A DNA stretch of 64,000 nt from Agapetus fuscipes. Taxonomy: Eukaryota > Arthropoda > Insecta > Trichoptera > Glossosomatidae. The stretch is from contig OX637333.1 of assembly GCA_951799405.1 (NCBI GenBank), forward strand, positions 18,103,960-18,167,959. Reading direction: 5' to 3'. The translations under genes and the position numbers were made by a program. A model generated the notes under the pieces. It saw only the letters and a list, made by a program, of their open reading frames with translations, made no database searches and had not been told where the DNA came from. This document shows positions 53,772 through 64,000 of this stretch, piece by piece. Position 1 is the stretch's first letter. Each line of letters starts with the position of its first letter.

Positions 53772-54254
53772 CATAACTGTTTTTGTTTTGACTTGATATG
53801 TCTAAATCTAAATCTAAGCTGCAAAGATATGTAATATGTAATTGCTTAAATTAGCATTATTTTGCTACATTAAAAAAAAAAAAAAAACTGTCTAAGTACT
53901 GTACCTACACACTTTGTAAAAACCACCTCAGTAGCTCACTACCCAATACAATGCTAAGTTGCAATACTTCTATATTAAATATTCTTATTTGTTAGCAGTT
54001 AGATAGATAGGTATATTATATTATTGAGTATCTAGGCAGTGTTATAAGACTAATCAAAAATATATAAAAAGTGAAAAAAATAGCTTCTTGCAAAAATTCC
54101 GCAAAACAGAGATATTTGTTTTATTTATACATATTTTTAATGTCTAAATATTTATTTATCTTATATTATTACGTGTTTTATTGTAGTAATATTAATGTAA
54201 AGCATATTTCACCTACCTACCAGGCATTTTTATTTGCTGGAGCCATTCAAATTA

Positions 54255-54935
54255 TAATTATCCTCCATAGGAGATAAGCTGATCCAGCCTTCTGATTCAG
54301 TGAGACTTCTAGGAGTCTTACTGTATTGGAACCTGGAATTAGAAAGGCAAATAGATGCCACAAAAGATCCCTTTTTTTCTTCACTATGCCAAATAAAGGT
54401 AATTAGAAAGTGTCTACCGTCAGATGCAGTCAAGACCCTGATGAGCGCGTTTGTGATGTCTCGGATTGATTATTGCTCAGCACTTTATAGTGGTCAGCCA
54501 AAGAAGCGGTTCAACCTCTTTTAATCTGTGTTGAATTTGGCAGCATGGCTCATATTTGGGATTTCGAAATTCGCTCACATCACTCCGCTGGTAAAAAAAC
54601 TACATTGGCTTCGCTTCCCGGGGAGTGTGTTCTGCTTTGTTTGTCTGATGTGTTATAAAGCTATTAATGGATTTGCTCCACCTTATCTGACTGTCATGAT
54701 TTCGCCTGTTGAGATGGGTATGAGGAAACAGACACTCAGATCTGCGGGTGATGTTGCTATCAATTTGGTTCAGCCGTGCTGTCAGTTTCGCACACAATTT
54801 GGATACCGTGTTGCGGGTCACGTGGAGTGGAACCGACTGCCAACCAGAATGAAAAACTCCAAATTTACGGGTGTATTTTGTGGACTATTCAAGACACCTT
54901 TTTCTATGCTGTGCGCCTCCAGTGAGCGTAAATAG
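54255..54935 (+). pseudogene. L2/CR1-like LINE C-terminal fragment with one stop
   Basis: In one frame: GDKLIQPSDSVRLLGVLL, SALYSGQPKKRFNLF, stop at 54522-54524, then LNLAAWLIFGISKFAHITPL, KKLHWLRFPG, CYKAINGFAPPYL and HVEWNRLPTRM. The AARLIFG...HITPLxxxLHWLP...GLAPPYL pattern is characteristic of L2/CR1-type LINEs. Confidence 0.85.
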
Positions 54936-55297
54936 CAACTCAGTCTTCCATACAATTTTTAATCCCCACAACATGTGAGAGCAAACTAGTTTTTTATCCT
55001 GTTTTGATCTGACTCCAGTAAATTTAAAAGTTCCATTGCCCAACTAACTATTTCAAATAAATATTTTGAATGATCCACTACCTAACAACTTAACTTTGTT
55101 ATGATTATTTGTGTTATATTAATAAAGAAACATTATAATAAAATAAAAACAAACTTTACAACAAGGTAATGAGAGCTAGATTGGTTCAGTGATTTTTTTA
55201 AAACTTGTTTAACTAGCTAAAGATTATCATTTGATTCATTCTATTATTTTAGAAAAGGAATTGAATTGTTAAAGATGGACTCGGCATATTTAAAACA
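54936..55297. other. Intergenic stretch, no gene recognised
   Basis: AT-rich with AATAAA words that may belong to the preceding LINE's 3' UTR. Confidence 0.4.
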
Positions 55298-55457
55298 GAA
55301 TGTCACTTGGCCAGGCTAGGTGCAGAACAGAATGTCACTTGGCCAGGCTAGGTGCAGAACAGAATGTCACTTGGCCATGCTAGGTGCAGAACAGAATGTC
55401 ACTTGGCCAGGCTAGATGCAGAACAGAATGTCACTTGGCCAGGCTAGGTGCAGAACA
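55298..55457 (+). repeat. 32-bp tandem repeat, 5 copies
   Basis: The unit GAATGTCACTTGGCCAGGCT (plus AGGTGCAGAACA) starts at 55298, 55330, 55362, 55394 and 55426. Copies differ by single bases. Confidence 0.95.
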
Positions 55458-55670
55458 GAGAGTCATAACTTGAATACAATATTATGTAGGAATCTTGAAA
55501 ATACATAAAAGCGCTACGTACTGCATTTAGCATAACTGCCCACTAAATACATTCCACATGCTGTAAAATATAAAACCTGATCATCATGAATACATTTTGT
55601 AATTATTGTGGGTGACATCTGACATCACATAGCTTTGGGATTTGTTTATTGTTCTGAATTCATTCTGACG

Positions 55671-56828
55671 TCTATGAGGGAAAGAGCCGATGTAACCAAT
55701 TCATTGCCTTTTTTTCATAGTTGTATTGCTTGCGCCAAGTCTATGAGGGAAAGAGCCAATGTAACCAATTCATTGCCTTTTTTTTCATAGTTGTATTGCT
55801 TGCACCAAGTCTATGAGGGAAAGAGCCAATGTAACCAATTCATTGCCTTTTTCATAGTTGTATTGCTTGCGCCAAGTCTATGAGGGAAAGAGCCAATGTA
55901 ACCAATTCATTGCCTTTTTTCATAGTTGTATTGCTTGCGCCAAGTCTATGAGGGAAAGAGCCAATGTAACCAATTCATTGCCTTTTTTTCATAGTTGTAT
56001 TGCTTGCGCCAAGTCTATGAGGGAAAGAGCCAATGTAACCAATTCATTGCCTTTTTTTCATAGTTGTATTGCTTGCACCAAGTCTATGAGGGAAAGAGCC
56101 AATGTAACCAATTCATTGCCTTTTTCATAGTTGTATTGCTTGCGCCAAGTCTATGAGGGAAAGAGCCAATGTAACCAATTCATTGCCTTTTTTCATAGTT
56201 GTATTGCTTGCGCCAAGTCTATGAGGGAAAGAGCCAATGTAACCAATTCATTGCCTTTTTTTCATAGTTGTATTGCTTGCGCCAAGTCTATGAGGGAAAG
56301 AGCCAATGTAACCAATTCATTGCCTTTTTCATAGTTGTATTGCTTGCGCCAAGTCTATGAGGGAAAGAGCCAATGTAACCAATTCATTGCCTTTTTTCAT
56401 AGTTGTATTGCTTGCGCCAAGTCTATGAGGGAAAGAGCCAATGTAACCAATTCATTGCCTTTTTTCATAGTTGTATTGCTTGCGCCAAGTCTATGAGGGA
56501 AAGAGCCAATGTAACCAATTCATTGCCTTTTTTTCATAGTTGTATTGCTTGCGCCAAGTCTATGAGGGAAAGAGCCAATGTAACCAATTCATTGCCTTTT
56601 TTTCATAGTTGTATTGCTTGCGCCAAGTCTATGAGGGAAAGAGCCAATGTAACCAAGTCATTGCCTTTTTTTCATAGTTGTATTGCTTGCGCCAAGTCTA
56701 TGAGGGAAAGAGCCAATGTAACCAATTCATTGCCTTTTTTCATAATTGTATTGCTTGCGCCAAGTCTATGAGGGAAAGAGCCAATGTAACCAATTCATTG
56801 CCTTTTTTCATAGTTGTATTGCTTGCGA
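55671..56828 (+). repeat. ~68-bp tandem array, 17 copies
   Basis: Units begin TCTATGAGGGAAAGAGCCAA and end TTGTATTGCTTGCGCCAAG, repeating every 67-70 bases. Length differences sit in the T-run of the unit. Because the period is not a multiple of three, frames cycle and long open reading frames (for example RERANVTNSLPFFHSCIACA) appear by construction; I do not call them genes. Confidence 0.95.
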
Positions 56829-57343
56829 CATCCTGACTATTGTTTTTTTTAAACACTTACCTATAATAATTCCTATTTTTGATAGAGATAATCTTTAATT
56901 TTTCATCACAAAGGCTTAAAGAAAATATTTCACAAAAGAAAAGTATTATTTTGCTGATTTTTTAAAGTCAATGGAAGACTGTTAAAATGTGTTTTTGTTG
57001 TTATTTTTCTTCAAAATAAAAAAAAAAGTTAATCCTAAATTTGCTTAGGTACTTTTAACTTTTGTGCTTATCTCTGGCAAACCCTATTGGCCATGTTTAT
57101 TAGATGGTTAATGGTTTTGGGTCTGAGATAAAATCAAATTACCATAACCAAAGATAAAACTGTTTTTTTAGTGTGGAAAATTTGACTAAAAACAGTTCTA
57201 AAGATCAGACCTTGTCTTGCAAACAAGCAATTTTAAGTACATATGCATGTCAAACCAAATTTGATATTAATATCTTTAATAAATCAATAATTTATATATT
57301 TTTTCAATGTCATACAAAAATGTTCTATACAATTTTTATTTTC
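56829..57343. other. Intergenic stretch, no gene recognised
   Basis: AT-rich; nothing identifiable. Confidence 0.4.
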
Positions 57344-57835
57344 GGACCGGTCCGTAGTTCAGTGGTAACACTTCGGACTCTGAATGGAAGGTTGTGGGTT
57401 TGAATCCCGGCGAAGCACAAAAAATATACCATTTATATTTTCAAATTTGCTCTTTGCTGGGTTGAAAAATTCATAAAGCTTTTCCAATGACCGGTCACCA
57501 AAGGTCCATCCAGCCTTACAGCAACTGGGTCTTGCTTGAGAAGTGATGCTTTGTAGCGACGACGACCAAGCTCGTAAAAAGGTTGATAGCTCAATTGGTA
57601 GAATGTTTGCATTCCATGCCAAGAGCAAGGGGTCGATCTCAAGGTTTACTCAGCCTACACAAGAAATGAGAACCAGTCAGGAGCTGGGAAACCCCCACTT
57701 CAACTGAAAGTGGTTGGTGTGAGGTCGGCCCCCTTACCCGTAAAAATAAATAGGTCCCGAATCGCCACATGCGACCCCTTCGGGGATAACGCAGGCAAGA
57801 AGTTATACTATATGTGCAGCTTAGTTGCGATTAAT
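57344..57835 (+). mobile_element. Composite SINE: S3 head and body fused to S2
   Basis: The first part has a tRNA-Gln-like head (GTAGTTCAGTGGTAACAC, box B GGGTTTGAATCCC) and the S3 body to about 57577. It runs directly into a second tRNA-like head (TAGCTCAATTGGTAGAA, GGGTCGATCTC) of S2, which lacks about 80 internal bases, then the S2 body and tail (CAGCTTAGTTGCG). Thus two pol III heads lie in tandem in one unit. Confidence 0.75.
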
Positions 57836-58711
57836 ATTATTTTTCATGCCCTCCAACAATTTGGATACAAAATTTATTTTTATAAACCACTCCACAAGAT
57901 TACTGAGTTTATATTCACTGCTATAAAGAAAGATTTTTAAAAATTGTTGAATTTGAGAAAATAAAGACTATTATTAATTACAAACAAAGTGAGTTGAAAA
58001 AAAGAATTGTTTAACAGGGACATAGGTAAGTACAATATTATTATTTTTTTACAGAATTTACTTAAAATGTTTTGTATTGTTTTATAGATATTAAAAAACA
58101 TAAATTTATTTGAGAAACTCATGTAAGCTGAATACGTCAATTATTCAGAGTTTTACCTTTAAGGGACTGATTTATTTAAAGGAATGACGTGTACTGTGTT
58201 TCCATAAATTTATATCTTTTTACAAAAATCAACTACGATTTTATAAGACTCGGTTATCAAAATATTTTTGAAGATTTTGTTTTCCTGTGAAAGAATATTT
58301 TACAAAATATTTTATATAAATTGTAAGCTTTATTCTAATTTACATTTATATATTATTTAATTTAATTTGATTAGAAGGCCGTACCTATATCTATATTTTG
58401 TCATTAACTCTGTATATTCTGGGAATTTTTGAACACGGGACAATCCCAAATCCCCGCAGCATCGTGATGTTATAACTTTATCATCAATTTACAAAGTCAC
58501 GGATTCTTTTATATTATTTTTAAAATGTAAAACTGTATTTTTTGTGGCTTTGATCAAAGGCATGAAATGAAATATTTAAATTAATGAACAAATTTGAATA
58601 TACATAAGACTCATGTTATTTGAGAACTTACTTTATTACAAAAGTTTGTTTCTAAATCATCCTCAGGAGGAACCTTGTTGTGAGATGATCATGAAGTGTG
58701 TTGTGTTTATC
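57836..58711. other. Intergenic stretch, no gene recognised
   Basis: Very AT-rich; nothing identifiable. Confidence 0.4.
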
Positions 58712-58822
58712 CTTGATCACAAAAGGAGAGCTTGTATGAAAAAGGTTATGACTCTGGATGAAATGAAAGAAGTATGCAAGGACAGGAAGAAGTGGCGGCT
58801 AATCTGCAATGCTGATTTGTAA
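58712..58822 (+). pseudogene. RTE LINE C-terminal fragment
   Basis: The frame reads KRRACMKKVMTLDEMKEVCK and DRKKWRLICN, closely matching the C-terminus of the RTE element at 24270-24360 ([20 protein letters not shown]). Confidence 0.85.
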
Positions 58823-58939
58823 TGTTGGTTTATTAGTTTGCTACATTTTTTGCATAATAAATTTTTGACTTTTTTTGGATAGATTTATTTTTAAGATTTT
58901 TTTGTTTGTTTTATACTTAAATGTTATTTATTACTCGTA

Positions 58940-59188
58940 TTCCTTGACTTATAGGTTGGTATGAGGCTGACCACCCATACTGTAAAAAATGGTTCACTTT
59001 GCCAATGTCACCCCTGTTTCAGGGAATGTCGGCAAGAGTTGCAGGGCTTATGTTCATTTGAGGTTTGGATTTTATTTGTAAGTACACAATCAGCATTTGT
59101 AAGCGCGAACTACACGTGTTTGTTTGTGGGCATACATCTGAGAGCTTTGAATGAATATATCCTTGCAACTTAGATTATAGATTATAGA
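58940..59188 (+). mobile_element. S1 repeat copy
   Basis: It starts TTCCTTGACTTATAGGTTGG and ends in TTGCAACTTAGATTATAGAT. It belongs to the GTAAGTACACA subfamily. Confidence 0.9.
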
Positions 59189-60909
59189 CCACACAACAAC
59201 GATTCTCATGAAGATGTTAACTTCCTATGACACCAAAGAAACGTTGAGAATAAAGTAAGTTCTTCACTAACGTTACCTAATGTCCAAGTTTGTAAATCAA
59301 TTTAAATTTACATTTGCAAACAAGTTGGTGAATTGCATAATAAACTAAACAAATAATGTATTGTGTGTCTTCTCAAATTAAATCAATAAAGCTGTAAAAG
59401 TTCAATTCCCAGTAGAAAGCACTCTTATATATAATTAATTAAGTACTTATTCGTTATATTATAAACATTTCCAAGTCGTTAGTTAGCTAATTCACAGCTT
59501 ACACTGCATTATATAGTTCTGGTAAAACTGTAGAAAAACAATGTTTTTAACTATGCACTAAAAGTAAATGACATAGTAAGTACATGATGTTCTGATATTT
59601 ATACGTAAAAAGTAACTTACAATTCCAGATTTACTAATTCTCTAGTGCTATTAACCTGTTATATTTATTATTTATCTTCTTTTGTATTTATTGAGGTTGG
59701 ATTATTGTTTATTCATGAACTTATAAAAGTAGCACAGATTTCTTTAAAAAGTAGCGATAGCCAAGTAATATAGGATAGTGGCTGATATGTGTCAAATTCT
59801 TGAATGGCAGTAGTTTTAACAGTTTTTTGACCAGAGACCTTTTTGATGGTTTTTGTTATAATCTGTCTTAATCTGAGCATGAACTTTTAACATAATCATC
59901 AATATTTTTTAATGGAAAAGTAGGTATATTCAATGTGAGTCATTGTGACAATTCAGCTTGCAGCTTTATGGCATTCATGGCACATTGTGTTCAAACTTTA
60001 TACCTCTTGGAATTATTTTTACGTCTGCTGCATGACGGTCGTGTATACCACTTCTGAGGCTTTCATGGACATCCGGTAGAATAAAAACTTCCTCTCAGTT
60101 CTCACAATAACTAGAATAACTTCTCGCTGACTTTTAACATTGAACACTTGTATAATAACATCTTGATCGATGAATGTAAAAGAATTTGACAGATATCAAC
60201 CATAATTTACCGCGCTCTTGCTACTTTTGATTCTTCCATACTATTGTGTTTTAGTCATTAGTCCATGGTGTTATCCCCTATTATTTTACATGTTTGACAT
60301 ACATACTTGAAACATCAAACGACTTACCTATAAATAATCTGTTATTTTATTAAAATATTTCTTCAATCTCACAATATTTTGGTCCAACCTTTCATTTTGA
60401 TTTCCCCTCTCTTTATAAATTCATATCTTATTATATTTACTTGATTCTTTGCAATACTTTTCGCGTTGCAAACATTCAAAATACAAAATATTTTGATTTA
60501 AGTGATATGCTGTTAATTGTTATTGTTTGTGTGTGCTTTGTGTCTTTAAGCGCGTTTTGTGTAACACTTAAAGCCTGTTTGTGTATTGATTATGATATAA
60601 TGTTTGATATATTGGTGATTAGAATTATCTAGATAAATATTTATGTAATGTATCAATGATAAAATGACATTTTGAATTGTTTTACTGCAAATCCACCCAA
60701 AACTGTGAGAGTAGTTAGAAAGTGTAAAAAATGTGTTTATTGTGCCTACCTAACTAAATAGGATATCTCCAACATGGTATCATTATTTCTTCACATAATA
60801 ATTATCTTCACTTGTAATTCATGCTAGTGAGAATATGCCTTGAGTATGTAATGACCTCACTGAAATTGAATATGCTGGTGTGGGTGTGATTCACCAATAA
60901 TACCACTTC
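59189..60909. other. Long AT-rich intergenic stretch
   Basis: About 1.7 kb without repeats or coding sequence that I can recognise. It could include introns or UTR of an unseen gene. Confidence 0.4.
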
Positions 60910-61100
60910 TAATCTAATCTAATCTAAGCTGCAAAGATATATATCATTTAAGATTTACACTAAATGCATTCCCACAAGCAGATATGTATAATTTCGCGCT
61001 AACACATGCCGCATGTGGACCTACAATATAAAAACCCAATCTCAAATGAACATAAGCCTTGCAACTCTTCCCGTCCTTCCCTGAAAAAGGGGTGACACTT
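60910..61100 (-). mobile_element. S1 repeat copy, 5'-truncated
   Basis: The minus strand begins at GTGTCACCCCTTTTTCAGGG and ends in (TTAGA) repeats at 60910-60930. The short frame ending GPHAACVSAKLYISACGNAF is intact. Confidence 0.88.
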
Positions 61101-62301
61101 AAAGATAATAAAATGTTCACAGAGATGGCACACCTCAAGCGGTTGCTATTTAGACTTCTTCTTTTAGTGGTAACGAGCGAGGTTTGATGATTAAGCCTAT
61201 CAATCAATAAAAATCAAGAGATGGAGCATCAGAACCGTTTGACTTCCCAAATTGCTGATATCCTGAGAAATCAGTGAGGGCTTGTTACGATCAGTTCCCA
61301 GGCAACAGTCAACGATTTTATGATAATTGTTTGTTTGCAGTTTGATATGACAGAGTTTTCTATGACTTTTATTTTTAAATTTTAATTAATAAAATTTACT
61401 CATATTAATGAATTTTAAGGCCGATATTTTCAACCTTAGCATAGCGACTTTGTACTAAATGAAAAGGACGCAATTATGCCAATTCTGTGTGTAGTTTTTT
61501 TATCAGTTTAAAGTCACATAAGCTAGTGTTAAAAATACAGGCATAAGTTTATTGCATGTATGTTTGGCATATTGCTGTTATCTTATGCCCCTTTTCTTCA
61601 TTATCTACTTATTTTGTTCCATTTTGTGTTACTTCGGCATCTATTTTTTTGTATACTCGTAGATTGATGATGTAACCACTCACATATAGACATTTTATAG
61701 CCGCTTGTTGTACATATATCTAGGAACAACAAGCAAAGTTTCATGATTTGCCATTGGGGTAGTCACTGTTAACAACTTTAAATGGATGAGGCCCACTATA
61801 ATTTTTTCATTCCTCAAGTTTGCTCATGGTATTGCGATTTGATATCTTCCAACTGATGATAAAAACATAATGATACCATGGTCGAAAATAAAAATTATTT
61901 TCTTTTACATTACAAATTAAAAACATTGAATATCTGTAGGTACCCCAAATATAAAGCATTTACATAAATTCCCCTTGTTCGCGTAAGCACAAAAATGTAT
62001 GGAAAGTAAATCACTTCTTAGAGGTGCTGTCTTACCTTCCATACATTTTTATATTTCGATAGCGATGCATGGTTGAGGGAAGTTAATGTAAATATTTTAT
62101 ACTCTGAGTACTAAAGCTGAAGTGCAAAAGAAATAGTAGATGTAATGAAAGCATCGCCTTTGAGATGACCAAGAGTCACAAAAAGGCGCTACATGAATAA
62201 ATATAAAGTAGGGTTGGTTTTTCACACTTCCTAATGCAAACACAATTTCACGTGTGTAGTGTTGTGTTAGTGTTGTGTATGTGTTTGGGTTTGTGTCTTT
62301 G
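61101..62301. other. Intergenic stretch, possible 3' UTR of the minus-strand gene
   Basis: An L2-like tail lies at about 62150-62205 (GACCAAGAGTCACAAAAAGG, CGCTACATGAATAAAT). No coding sequence is seen. No convincing minus-strand AATAAA was fixed. Confidence 0.4.
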
Positions 62302-62497
62302 CTAGCTGCTCGTGTTGCTGACGACAGCAGCTGTTCCTGTGGCTTGCAGCGTTTGTCTGATGGCAGCATGGAGCAGCGCACAGCCTGCAACGAGCAAGGC
62401 AAAGTCAGCGAGCTGTCTCGTTGACGGATGACTTAAACCGGCACTTCCATTGCAGGCGTCTGCATCATTACAGCTCTGAAGGCAGCCATGGACATAC
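62302..62497 (-). CDS. Last exon of a Ly6/three-finger-like protein, possibly GPI-anchored (partial gene)
   Basis: On the minus strand a TTTTACTTCAG acceptor at 62498-62500 opens an exon whose first base completes a codon. It then reads YVHGCLQSCNDADACNGSAG, LSHPSTRQLADFALLVAGCA, LLHAAIRQTLQATGTAAVVS and NTSS before TAG. The CxxxCxxxxxCN ending is the C-terminal signature of Ly6/uPAR/quiver-type domains, and the following LADFALLVAGCALLHAAI resembles a GPI-anchor hydrophobic tail. The 20 polar residues after that tail are unusual for a GPI signal. The sequence is more GC-rich than its surroundings. Upstream exons (signal peptide, first two fingers) are not found and probably lie beyond 64000. 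Insect members such as quiver/sleepless modulate channels or receptors; no specific role is claimed here. Confidence 0.55.
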
Positions 62498-62692
62498 CTG
62501 AAGTAAAACATAGGTTGAAGTGTTTAGTGTCCTGAGTGTTAAGTATTGCGTAAACTCACCTTGATTGCAAAAATTAAAAAAATGTATGAAAACAAAATCA
62601 CTCTATGGGAGTGTCATTGTATATTCCATACATTTTCTATTTATGCACTTGATGTTAACTTGATGATAACTGGGTTTAATTAATTGCTTGTA

Positions 62693-62943
62693 TTCCTTTA
62701 CTTATAGGTTGGTATGAGGCTGTCCACCCAAACTGTAAAAATGGTTCACTTTGCCAATGTCACCCCTGTTTCAGGGAAGGTCGGCAAGAGTTGCAGGGCT
62801 TATGTTCATTTGAGATTGGGTTTTTATACTGTAGGTCCACATGCGGCATGTGTGAGTGCGAAATTATGCGTGTCTGCTTGTGGGAATGCATTTAATATGA
62901 ATCTCAAATGATACATATCTTTTTAACTTAGATTTAGATTGAG
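62693..62943 (+). mobile_element. S1 repeat copy with intact 65-codon frame
   Basis: It starts TTCCTTTACTTATAGGTTGG. From ATGAGGCTG at 62714 a frame of 65 codons runs to TGA ([20 protein letters not shown] ... [11 protein letters not shown]). Confidence 0.9.
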
Positions 62944-63444
62944 ATGTGAGATTTACGCAATATGTTATACTCGGGGGTACAGAAAAATGGTTCAGAAGAT
63001 AACAGGGGTCTAGGGTTACCTTTTGAAATGCAGCTACAAAAAAGATTAGGAGTACAGTTTCTCCAAATATTATTATACCTGACTTACCAGGAGTTAGTTG
63101 ACCTGTCATCACTGTACACTGTAGGTTTATTGTTAAAAAATGTTATTTCATCATCATATGAGTAGTAGAATTTAAGGTTCATTAATGATGAGTAGTTCAG
63201 TTGTAATCATAGTAGAATCTGGGTTCAAATAAGCAACATGAGGATACACCTATAGTATGTACTTAGTTGGTAGCTGAAGGAGGGTGCTATGACTGCGATG
63301 CATACAAACTGATAAAAACTTTATTTGGTTTTTCTTTAATAAAATACTCTTTAAACTTTATCAACTCACTAACATTATCAAAAGTGATTACAATTTCGCA
63401 GCGTTAGTTCTATTTTTCACAACGTTCTATATAAGATTTATAGG
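62944..63444. other. Intergenic stretch, no gene recognised
   Basis: One open frame of 67 codons (62962-63165, containing LLYLTYQELVDLSSLYTVGL) is not recognised and may be chance or transposon-derived. Confidence 0.35.
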
Positions 63445-63640
63445 TAGGGACTGGAAAATTTCGCGATCGCGATAAAACGAATTTATTCGCGAATTTTGGG
63501 ATTTTTACGAAAATAACGCGAAATTTGAGGTTTTACGCAAATAACGCGAAATTTTAGGTTTTACGCAAATATCGCGAATTTTTGTATTTTTTGAAGGAAT
63601 TGTGCGAAGTTTTACAACATATTTGAACAATCGTACCTAA
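63445..63640 (+). mobile_element. Possible hAT-like MITE end, CGCGAA-rich
   Basis: TAGGGACTGGAAAATTTCGC opens a stretch of repeated TTCGCGAT/AACGCGAAAT words. The design matches the MITE at 2096-2500 (TAGGGATGGGC followed by a palindromic interior). No inverted end was found before 64000; TTCGCGAATT recurs at about 63870. Confidence 0.4.
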
Positions 63641-64000
63641 TCTTTGGAATTTTCTTCTTCATTATGCACATTTCTATTGTGATAGAATGACATTTAGGTA
63701 CAACATTTAGGTGCATTGACATTTAGGTACCTACTTAAAATAAAAAAGTCTATGGTTGTTTGGTGTAAGCGTTGCCAACTTCATACCAATCAAACCCGTT
63801 GGCCACCTTGACTGCGCAGTTGACAGCTAACATACTCTGTGTTGCTAAACACGTGCTAACCTTAACAACGAATTCGCGAATTACTGAATTTGAGTTACAG
63901 TGAGCATTTCATCGATGGAGTTTGTTTGAGTGCCTATTTCAATAATATAGTTTATTGTATTTTTGCTGTGACACGGACCGTAATGCGTTTTTTTCACAAT
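63641..64000. other. Window end, no gene recognised
   Basis: AT-rich sequence containing TTCGCGAATTACTG near 63870; nothing else is identifiable. Confidence 0.4.

Noticed and set aside
62510..62600. Short upstream exon of the Ly6-like gene ending at the minus-strand donor AATCAAG/GTGAGT near 62559
   Set aside because: The frame needed to join the next exon meets TAA about six codons upstream with no acceptor between, and the intron would be only about 61 bases.
1..64000. CRISPR arrays, operons, ribosome binding sites or replication origins
   Set aside because: The sequence is eukaryotic; tandem repeats here lack unique spacers and follow satellite or minisatellite patterns.

Overview
The window is animal nuclear DNA, most likely from an insect and probably a moth or butterfly. 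Coding exons are GC-rich and sit in AT-rich, intron-heavy sequence packed with non-LTR retrotransposons, tRNA-derived SINEs, MITEs and satellites. The lepidopteran assignment is an inference from general texture (frequent TACCTACC-type words, RTE/jockey/L2 LINE mix) and is not proven. Most of the sequence is mobile or repetitive.

One complete host gene dominates the centre. Prp3/PRPF3, a U4/U6 snRNP splicing factor, lies on the + strand in 13 exons from 16968 to 40553 (691 codons, every junction in phase). Its introns are loaded with transposons. Two introns contain tandem copies of the gene's own exon ends: exon 6 with its 5' splice site is partly triplicated at 32339-32572, and the last 44 bases of exon 12 plus its 5' splice site are repeated 25 further times at 37374-39187. 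Two other host genes are proposed. One is a two-exon secreted protein of 156 residues (46909-48024, +) that I do not recognise. The other is the last exon of a Ly6/three-finger-like, possibly GPI-anchored protein (62302-62497, -).

Layout. 1-2557: LINE fragment, AT-rich sequence, and a hAT-type MITE with an 8-bp target duplication. 2558-13918: a foldback-like structure about 11.4 kb long with 39-bp inverted ends. Its two arms are arrays of a ~172-bp satellite in opposite orientation (about 38 and 15 copies) around a ~1.4-kb loop filled with SINE pieces. 14171-16425: a TTAA-flanked palindromic MITE and a TIR element (A) that carries a full-length SINE with a clean 12-bp duplication. 16968-40553: Prp3 with, in intron 2, an RTE LINE with tandem promoter-like monomers and a truncated jockey-like LINE. 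Intron 4 holds a three-level nest: LINE tail, then TIR element B, then element C. 40554-64000: intergenic repeats (second palindromic MITE, perfect hairpins, LTR-like sequence, three LINE fragments, 32-bp and 68-bp tandem arrays, a composite SINE dimer) with the two smaller host genes between them.

The duplicated transposons act as natural experiments. Copies A and B of one TIR family reveal each other's insertions (a SINE in A, element C in B), which gives exact empty sites. Recurrent families are named here S1 (TTCCTTGACTTATAGG start, 9 copies), S2 (tRNA-headed SINE with TTGCG tail) and S3 (tRNA-headed SINE sharing a tail with a LINE).
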